Positions 57,418 to 64,000 of a stretch of DNA of 64,000 bases are shown piece after piece (within the stretch, counting starts at the first letter, position 1; each line of letters begins with the position of its first letter). The notes below the pieces were generated by a model. The model ran no database searches. It worked only from the letters and a program-made list of their open reading frames with translations, and had not been told where the DNA came from. Origin of the DNA: Stenogyne calaminthoides (Eukaryota; Streptophyta; Magnoliopsida; Lamiales; Lamiaceae); NCBI GenBank assembly GCA_037126765.1, contig JBBCBC010000026.1, positions 13,380,418-13,444,417 on the forward strand. Direction: 5' to 3'. The position numbers and the translations under genes are program-made.

Positions 57418-59225
57418 TGTTGGGGAATATTTTGCCCGGATCTATTCGGGATGAATATTTAAATACAAATTTAATTCTAACAATTATGACTAGCATGAAT
57501 TAATCCTATATTAATTCAAATAATAATTCAACAACAAATCAGGCATACAATTTCGTTCTTATAAATCCTACGCATGCGGAACTACTAGGAGTTTACGTGA
57601 ACTAACCTCTTGGAGCGACAACCATTGAGAAGATGGATATCCCGTTCACACGAACAAACCAAAAGAGCCTTCTCAAGTATTCCCTCGTCCTTGTCCAACA
57701 ATCCGGTGGAAGGATGCTCCCAAACAATTTAACAAAAGGGAAAATAAAATTATGTTGCACCACCTTTGTGGATTTTTAATTTTTCCAACACATGAAATTG
57801 CACACTCACAATTGAAGTTTTTTGAAAAAAATACTATTTGTCGACGTTTCAAAATATTTAATATTTTATCGATGATGATATTTTTCCCAAAAAATCAATT
57901 TTCGTGTTCTCTTGGAGATGAAAAATTCATCCCCTATTTATAATAGGGGGGACGAAAATTTAGGTCAATTTGGACATTTGGAAATTTTCTTGCTTCTTCT
58001 CCAAGAAACAATCTTGAATATATCCAATATATTCTACTTTTCTAAAATATCTCCCAACAAAATCTTCTCCTCCTTATTATTATGGGATTTTCGAATATTT
58101 ACTTAATAAATAACCAAGTGGAAGATTTTTTAAATTTAATGAGATAATCTTGTATTCCAAGAATACCATTCCATAACAAAATTCAAAGAAAATATTTCTC
58201 CCATTTTATTTATTAATTTTGAAATTAATTAGGAGAATTAGGCAACAATAATTTATTTTATTTTAAACATCTTTTTCAGTTATTGGACTTTATCTTTGGC
58301 TAATTGTTTAGGAGAATTAAGATTGGACCTTCCAATGGACCTTGAATTTCCAATATTGAGCCACAATATTATTCATGCCCATAAATATTAATTAATCCCA
58401 CTACATAATTAATATTGCACTATCCACCTTAACTCATATTACTGTTAATATGGCTCCAGGTTATTATTTCTCGTGTTTATCTTTATCAAGTCTATTAATT
58501 AATTTAAGCCACTGAAATAACTTCACTTTAATTAATATATTTTTCCTTGGTTCAGGAACGACTCAACATTATTATCCATACCGGAAACTAATTCCACTTG
58601 CAAGGTTTAGTATGATAAAACTTCTGAGCCTCCCAAGGGGACAAATCAAACAAGACGCACTTGCACACCAATTCTTCATATTAAATCTTAGCAATCGTCG
58701 TGTAACTAACAATATTGCCCAAGATACAAGGTGTTGAATCACATTGATTCTCTACCCATCGTAAGTCAAAGAAATAATTATTAATTCCACACGATCCTAT
58801 TAAGGGACGAGATCAAGAAATAACTAACCACTGAGGTCTAATTCTTCTATATTCAGTACTGAAGAATTTATCCTTCTGTAGGTCCTTTTCAGTGCATCAT
58901 AATGCACTAGTGTAATCTCTTGGTCAAGACAAGCCAATCTGAGCCTTACACTTCAACCTTTCACGATGGATTGTTCATTTCCATCTAGGTTATGAATTAT
59001 GTACTTTTAGTTACAAGAGACTGTTAATTTAATCTTCTGTGATCTGGTATCACTAAATTAACTACAATGTAACACGTACTATTTATTGAAAAGTTATGCA
59101 GTAAATATATGTAACATTCAATGATATTTAAGGCAATAGTGATAAATAATTTATTTTAGCAAATAAGATAGAAATTCAGTCTGATTATACAAAGTAAAAA
59201 CATACTTTCCAGTATAACCCCAACA
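57418..59225 (-). repeat. 5' LTR of Copia-2
   Basis: 1808 bp, the partner of 38586-40388, bordered by target duplication GGGAC (59226-59230). A minus-strand TATA-like box, ATTATAAATA, is at 57935-57944. Confidence 0.95.
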
Positions 59226-60593
59226 GGGACATGTCGAATGCGTCGATCAACTTGACCGCCAATGGGTCTTCGAAAGGTTTGAAATTTCATGGGGCTTTGT
59301 ATTGCCCTGACTTCTTGTTCTTCTTAGGTTCCGTGCTCTCGCCCCCTTCCCCTAGCCTGGAGACCAGGAGCTCCATGGTTTTATGATGTCGCTTGCTCGC
59401 GACCTGAACTCTGAGTAGGTCGCCAGGTAATTAGAGGTCATATTTCGCCAAAGCTTGGTACCTTTCCTTAGCCCGGCGACGACACCGTTGCACCAAGGAG
59501 CTTGGCTTCGTCGCCTAACATTTCTCCTTCTAGGATGAGTTTTTCGATCCTCTCCAGATACTTTATGTCCGACTCACCCTTGGCTTGCTCGATATTTGCT
59601 AATCGTTGCTTCCCTGCTGGCTGGGGTGCCATAGCCGCAAAGTGCCCCAAGAAGAGTTTCCCCTGTTGCTCAAAACAGTCGATCGAGTAGGGAGTGAGTG
59701 AGATAAACCACTTGTGTGTCTGTTCGCTCAATGTGAGAGGGAAAAGACGGCACATGGCCACATCTGACGCCCCTATCAACATCATATAAGAGTTGTACTT
59801 TGCCAGGTGGGTTCGCGGATCAATATTGCTGCTATACCGATCTATCGAGGTCGTGTTGACCTTGACTTACTTTGGGGCTGTTGATATTGTCGATCCCGGG
59901 GTGAGTAGGAAGGACCTATTGATGCTTTGCCGGGATGGATGGATTTGGTTGTCCATCCTTTCTGAGGGCTTAGGTATGCGGCAAGGAGCTATGATCTCGG
60001 TGTCCCGATGGTCGGCTCGCGCATTCCGCACGTCTGGTGGTTGGTCGTCGGGCCTGCTGAGGTAGCTCTTACCGAGATCCACGGTTCATTCATATGTTCC
60101 CTCCGATAATCACGGGCATCGCCAGGGCTAGTGGCTGGGAATATGCTTCGGCATCCTTCTGGTTGGGCATTCCTAGGACCTTGGCGCGTCCCAAGGGATC
60201 AAAGACTGAATTACCTTATGAATCCTTTGGATGCTCCTCGCGGAGGAGGGTCCTGTTCACTCCGTCCCTTGGAAGGTGGTGGACCTACAAGATGGCCATT
60301 GTTTGGATGGGGGCTTGTTGCCGCCACCCCCCCCCATGATTGAGCTTTCCTTGATTCTTTGCATCATGGCAGGCGACCTTGACTCCCGGTTGTTGACCGT
60401 CTTCTTCGTCAAAGTTGAGGTTGCGCTTGAGCAAGTATGCCCAAGCATTCCTCAACTCCTCTGGGGCCTTGAAGATTTCCCCCCAGTCCTGTCCGTCCGC
60501 GCCAATGGGCCTCGATTCAGAGGATCGGGAGGCTTCCCTTACGTCGTGGGGGTCGGTGTCGTAGCCGACGACCTGATTCTTGCTTTGTGTCAT
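59226..60593 (-). pseudogene. Gypsy-A gag, N-terminal and capsid part
   Basis: The minus strand starts MTQSKNQVVGYDTDPHDVRE at 60593, close behind the primer site. A frame change near 60285 and a region with stops follow. The capsid part then reads SDVAMCRLFPLTLSEQTHKW, AAMAPQPAGKQRLANIEQAK and GESDIKYLERIEKLILEGEM (59785-59468), a retrotrans_gag domain homologous to Gypsy-B (HLANIHQLKEESDRAYIDRI). It ends FKPFEDPLAVKLIDAFDM at the Copia-2 insertion and continues in frame at 38585. Confidence 0.82.
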
Positions 60594-60640
60594 TGCTTTT
60601 TCGTGAGTTTCGCAGGATTTCAGTAAAATTTAGGAAAGGT

Positions 60641-60660
60641 TCCCCCAGACGGCGCCAAAT
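60641..60660 (-). other. Primer-binding site of Gypsy-A
   Basis: The minus strand reads ATTTGGCGCCGTCTGGGGGA directly after the LTR. TGGCGCCGT is a common plant gypsy primer-site core. The exact tRNA was not assigned. Confidence 0.75.
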
Positions 60661-61199
60661 TGTTGTAGACGAAATATAATCTCGACGTACAAACAATCAA
60701 AAGAATGAGAGCAAAAGACAAAAACAAGAATCACACGAGATTTGTTGACCCGGTTCGCTATGGAATAGCTACGTCCGGGTGCAATACCAAGCCAGGAGTA
60801 TTTCACTAATGTATGCCTAGAGTTCTAAAGTTTCGATCGTTTACAATGAGACTTACATCACATATTTATAGACTTACATCACAAATTGTTTACATGTATC
60901 CCAGGATCCCGGGGCTGCGATTCCTGCCGTCTGGTGCGCTTTCCTTGGTTAAATTCTCAATATTCGCTTCCTTACTTAGGCCGGATCTATTCTTTTTTTA
61001 TCGTTGAGCGACCTGGGATGGTCGCCGTGGAGTGGCGACCAAGCTGTCGGATGACGATCAAGCTAATTGAGATCGCCCATTGGGTGGTCGCCCGCCCATG
61101 GTCAGCTACATCCCACTCTGTTCCGAGATAGAGGCCTGGCTGCGGCGTGGGTGCCACGTCATCGGTCGGTGGTCGCCTAATTACTATGGGACCACAACA
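60661..61199 (-). repeat. 5' LTR of Gypsy-A
   Basis: 539 bp, plus-strand TGTTGTAGACG...GGGACCACAACA, with TG/CA ends. It is next to the primer site on one side and unique plant DNA on the other (AATCT at 61200-61204 would be the target-site copy). It differs from the Gypsy-B LTR except at the ends. Its partner LTR is not in the window. Confidence 0.88.
60861..60870 (-). promoter_or_regulatory. TATA box of Gypsy-A LTR
   Basis: The minus strand reads TATAAATATG. It is flanked on the plus strand by two copies of GACTTACATCACA. It points into the element, away from the P450 gene. Confidence 0.5.
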
Positions 61200-61531
61200 A
61201 ATCTGATCTGCCTGACCGTTTGTCTACTGATCTAGGCCAACACTTAAGTTGATTTGTCAAGGATTTTCTCACGGGTTAAAACTAGCTTCCGCACATCAGC
61301 CAGACTGAGAGACTTCCAATTGATAAGCTTCAGAGCTGTCAGCAGGTAGGATGTCAGACCAGACTGATTTCACTACGCACTCTATAGAACTTATCTGCTT
61401 TTACACGCTGTACACGAAAAAGTTTGAAAGTCTATTCACTCCTCCTCCCTCTAGACTTTCTACTCACAAATCTCGTTCTGGACCTACAGAATGTTTACAA
61501 ACTTTGTGACACAAAATAACTTTTATTTTTA

Positions 61532-61561
61532 TGTTGGGTTATTTATAAATTCATCCCAACA
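61532..61561. repeat. 30-bp segment with 7-bp inverted ends TGTTGGG/CCCAACA
   Basis: TGTTGGG, then 16 AT-rich bases, then CCCAACA. The ends resemble the LTR tips of the copia families in this window. It may be a tiny LTR-derived remnant or chance. Confidence 0.35.
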
Positions 61562-61834
61562 CTATATCAAACTACATGCTTCGTATTTCACCAAGCATCT
61601 TAAATAAAAGACAATTTTTTATGAGACGGTTTCATATATAGAATCGGTACAAGCTAGAACAAATCAATATTCATCATTTCCAAAGTGTTAAAGCGTCATA
61701 TGCCCAAAAATTATATCTCGTCTCATCGTGAGTCCGTCTCCTCCTCATGCAAATGTTTCTCCAAATAAAATATTCATTGTGTTTAGATTACCGACCGTAA
61801 ATTCAGTATATGTGATTCTAGGTCTACATAATTG

Positions 61835-61843
61835 TAAATATAT
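61835..61843 (+). promoter_or_regulatory. Candidate TATA box of the P450 gene
   Basis: TAAATATAT lies about 155 bp upstream of the start codon. It is weak but the best placed candidate. No transcript evidence is available. Confidence 0.3.
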
Positions 61844-61996
61844 CTGGTAGATCAATAATTGAATACAAGCAGTTGGCGGATAGATTAAAACTCTTTCACC
61901 AACCACCTCTCTCCTTCTTTATTACCCTCAACTCGCTCGTTATCCCTCAACACTCATCCCATATTATCCTCCACCCAAAAATAACAATAACCATTA

Positions 61997-63962
61997 ATGG
62001 ATGTGCTCGATATTTTACTACTCTTTTTGGCTGCCGTCTTCCTCCATGTATGGTGGCGATACTGGTCAGCCACCGGCGGAGGACCGAAAAACCTCCCACC
62101 GGGGCCACGAGGGTGGCCCCTCGTTGGAAACTTATTCCAAGTGATCCTCCAGCGACGGCCCTTCATCTTCATCGTACGCGATTTACGCGCAAAATATGGT
62201 CCTATATTTAGCATGCAGATGGGGCAACGCACGCTGGTTATCATCACTAGCTCAGAGCTTATCCACGAAGCTCTGGTCCAAAAGGGCGCGCTTTTCGCAA
62301 GCCGCCCTCTCGATTCCCCGATCCGTCTCATATTCAGCGTCGGCAAATGCGCGATCAACTCGGCGGAGTACGGGCCTCTGTGGCGGTCCCTCCGCCGCAA
62401 CTTTGTGACGGAGCTGATAAACCCTGCGAGAATCAAGCAGTGCGGGTGGATACGGAAATGGGCGATGGAGAATCATTTCCAGTGCCTCGAAAAGGAGGCG
62501 TCCAGAGTCGGCTACGTGGAAGTTATGAGCCACTGCCGGCTCACTATTTGCAGCATTCTCATTTGCTTGTGTTTCGGCGTAAAGGTCTCCGAAGACCGCA
62601 TCAAGGTGATCGAGAGCGTGCTGAAAGACGTGATGATGATGACGACGCCGAAGCTGCCGGACTTCCTGCCGGTGCTGACGCCGCTGTTCCGCCGCCACGT
62701 GAAGGAGGCGAGGGCGCTGAGGGGGCGGCAGTTGGAGTGTTTGGTTCCGTTGATTAGGGGGAGAAAGGCGTTTGTGGAGAGCGGAGGGAACATGAGCGCG
62801 TCCGAAATGGCGAGTCCGCTTGGAGCCGCGTATATAGATTCTTTGTTCCAGCTGGAAGCTCCCGGGAGGGGGAAGCTTGGGGAGGAAGAAATGGTGACGC
62901 TCTGCTCCGAAGCGATTAACGCCGGGACTGATACAAGCGCCACCACTCTTGAATGGGCTTTGCTTCATCTCGTTCTGAATCAAGAAATTCAAGAAAATCT
63001 GTATAAGGAAATTGTTGGGTGTGTTGGGGAAAATGGGGTGGTCTTGGAAGCTGATGTTGAAAAGATGCCATATCTTGGGGCCGTAGTCAAAGAAACCTTC
63101 AGGAGACACCCACCTAGCCATTTTCTGCTATCTCATGCAGGTAACTTTTTATTACCTAGCTACGTACCGTTTTCAAACAAGATGACCCACCCTACTTCGT
63201 TTCTCCATTCTCTCTTTTTTACACTTTCTAGTTTCAACCTCTTACTTTATTTTTAAAATCTACGGACTTGTACTTTTTTTTTTTCTTCCTTTTTTTTAGC
63301 TTCTATGATTGAAAAGGCAAATTATTAAGAAGATGAATAGTTTATACTTTATGGGCATAGTTAAAGTAGGAGCTAAATAAAAGTTAAAACTAAACTAATA
63401 TTTGTACAAATCACGTTTTTTATTATATCGCTTACATATTAATAACACACGTACGTATATAATGCAATTTATTACATCTATCATTGCACGTATGATTCTT
63501 TTTTAATTATCTTGGACGTATAACATATAGTATTACATGATTATTATGAAGTAGTAAAAGATCCCGTGAAACAAACGGAATGCTAAGTGCCAGGAAAAAC
63601 ATGCATTTTCTATATCTAGTTATTAATACGAAATTTACATAAGATATATAAATGTGTGGTCCAACACGTGACTAGCTATATATACAGATTGGACGTGTAC
63701 TAATATTAATTATAATAAATTAAATAGGAAATGAAACATTATTTAAAGCATGCGATATCCTAATTAAACTTGTGCTTAATATATATGATTCATATTCCTC
63801 AACACACATGCAGTGACGAAAGAGATCGAGCTTGGAGGTTACACAATCCCGAAAAATGTGAACGTGGAGTTCTACACGGCATGGTTAACGGAGGACCCGG
63901 AAATGTGGGACAAGCCCAACGAATTCCTGCCGGAGAGATTCTTGACGGGAGACGGTGCGGAG
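61997..63962 (+). CDS. CYP77B1-like: Cytochrome P450, CYP77B type (partial, runs off window)
   Basis: Exon 1 (61997-63140, 381 codons plus one base) starts MDVLDILLLFLAAVFLHVWW, an N-terminal ER membrane anchor. The proline hinge is PPGP (residues 34-37), the C-helix WRSLRR (129-134), the I-helix oxygen-binding motif AGTDTS (309-314) and the K-helix E-x-x-R is E366-T-F-R369. Exon 2 (from 63814) adds VTKEIELGGYTIPKNV and the PERF motif. The haem-binding FxxGxRxC region lies beyond the window. The match to the CYP77B subfamily is strong through exon 1 (for example FSVGKCAINSAEYG). CYP77 enzymes oxidise fatty acids; CYP77B1 of Arabidopsis is reported as a fatty-acid epoxidase, and CYP77A members act in cutin formation. 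No stop or frameshift is seen, so it is probably functional. The exon 2 end at 63962 (GAG|GTGGGT) is a prediction; 63966 is an alternative. Confidence 0.93.
63141..63813 (+). other. Intron 1 of the P450 gene
   Basis: The donor CAG|GTAACT at 63141 and acceptor ACATGCAG at 63813 splice in phase 1, with G from exon 1 and TG from exon 2 making the Val codon. Splicing gives SHA-VTKEIELGGY, the usual P450 order after the K-helix. The 673-bp intron is AT-rich with many stops and has no other feature. Confidence 0.9.
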
Positions 63963-64000
63963 GTGGGTATACATTTATTTTTTTTAATTAAATAATGACT

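Larger units (their letters stand above)
38586..59225 (-). mobile_element. Copia-2: Ty1/copia LTR retrotransposon, split by Gypsy-B
   Basis: LTRs of about 1.8 kb (38586-40388 and 57418-59225) are flanked by a perfect target duplication GGGAC (38581-38585 and 59226-59230). The element runs on the minus strand: 5' LTR at right, a tRNA-iMet-type primer site (57404-57415), gag and protease remnants, integrase, RT, RNase H, and a purine tract beside the left LTR. Gypsy-B (40689-52485) is inserted in the RNase H part. Excluding Gypsy-B, the element is about 8.8 kb. Frames are broken, but the RT box YVDD is intact. Confidence 0.95.
18624..61199 (-). mobile_element. Gypsy-A: Ty3/gypsy Tat-type retrotransposon, multiply interrupted
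   Basis: Reading on the minus strand the order is: 5' LTR (60661-61199), primer-binding site, gag, protease, reverse transcriptase, RNase H with a second RNase H-like domain, integrase (to about 30940), spacer, and then an ORF on the opposite (plus) strand. The extra opposite-strand ORF and the doubled RNase H are known traits of the Tat lineage. Interruptions are Copia-1 (19382-28538), solo LTRs (32977-34677, 36182-37724) and Copia-2 with nested Gypsy-B (38586-59225). Removing each solo LTR or Copia-2 together with one copy of its target duplication restores a continuous host frame, so the pieces belong to one element. The 3' LTR is absent from the window: left of the opposite-strand ORF only the minisatellite array is found. 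In-frame stops are scattered through gag and pol. The left limit is uncertain. Confidence 0.85.
61200..61996. other. Intergenic region upstream of the P450
   Basis: No gene is supported. The first 350 bp are mixed-composition sequence, possibly an old repeat remnant. From about 61560 the DNA becomes AT-rich promoter-like sequence. A weak TATA candidate, TAAATATAT, lies at 61835-61843, about 155 bp before the P450 ATG, and a CT-rich stretch (CCAACCACCTCTCTCCTTCT) at 61899-61918 could be a leader. Confidence 0.5.

Noticed and set aside
18624..61199. Integrated pararetrovirus
   Set aside because: LTRs, tRNA primer sites, target duplications and integrase domains identify LTR retrotransposons; no coat or movement protein was seen.
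61532..61561. Complete MITE
   Set aside because: Only 30 bp with 7-bp inverted ends and no target duplication; listed only as a possible remnant.
62252..63121. Large minus-strand open frame opposite the P450
   Set aside because: It is a shadow of the GC-rich P450 exon; its residues show no domain and follow the P450 codon pattern.

Overview
This is nuclear DNA from a flowering plant, most probably a eudicot. The evidence is nested Ty1/copia and Ty3/gypsy (Tat-type) LTR retrotransposons, AT-rich LTRs, GT-AG introns, and one intact plant cytochrome P450 gene of the CYP77B type at the right edge. No bacterial, organellar, rRNA, tRNA or CRISPR locus was seen.

Layout. (1) Positions 1-18623 are one tandem array built on a 29-bp monomer, open at the left window edge, with modular unit lengths of about 22, 29, 41 and 47 bp and several higher-order repeats. 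(2) Positions 18624-61199 are a stack of nested retrotransposons. The outermost and oldest is Gypsy-A, whose gag-pol lies on the minus strand (5' LTR 60661-61199, gag from 60593, integrase ending near 30940). It also has an opposite-strand extra ORF (plus strand, 18719-19381 continued at 28539-30270). Its 3' LTR is not in the window. Four later insertions interrupt it: Copia-1 (19382-28538, plus), a solo LTR of the Copia-2 family (32977-34677, duplication AATAG), a solo LTR of the Copia-1 family (36182-37724, duplication AATTC with one change), and Copia-2 (38586-59225, minus, duplication GGGAC). Copia-2 is itself split by Gypsy-B (40689-52485, minus, duplication TGTTT), a second Tat-type element with its own opposite-strand ORF. 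The interrupted frames rejoin across both solo LTRs and Copia-2, and Copia-2's RNase H resumes across Gypsy-B after one frame slip, which confirms the nesting order. (3) Positions 61200-61996 are intergenic. A CYP77B-like P450 begins at 61997 and runs off the right edge before its haem-binding exon.

All retroelement genes carry stops, frameshifts or catalytic substitutions, so none looks autonomous. The only apparently functional gene is the P450.

The most interesting signals are these. The 29-bp array meets Gypsy-A where the segment between the opposite-strand ORF and the 3' LTR should be, and Gypsy-B carries two monomer-like stretches 46 bp apart in the same place; the array may therefore have grown out of a Tat element. 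Just behind the opposite-strand ORF of Gypsy-B lies a row of mini-hairpins, mostly spaced 25 bp, with TTCG loops and compensatory stem changes; one copy is conserved in Gypsy-A.
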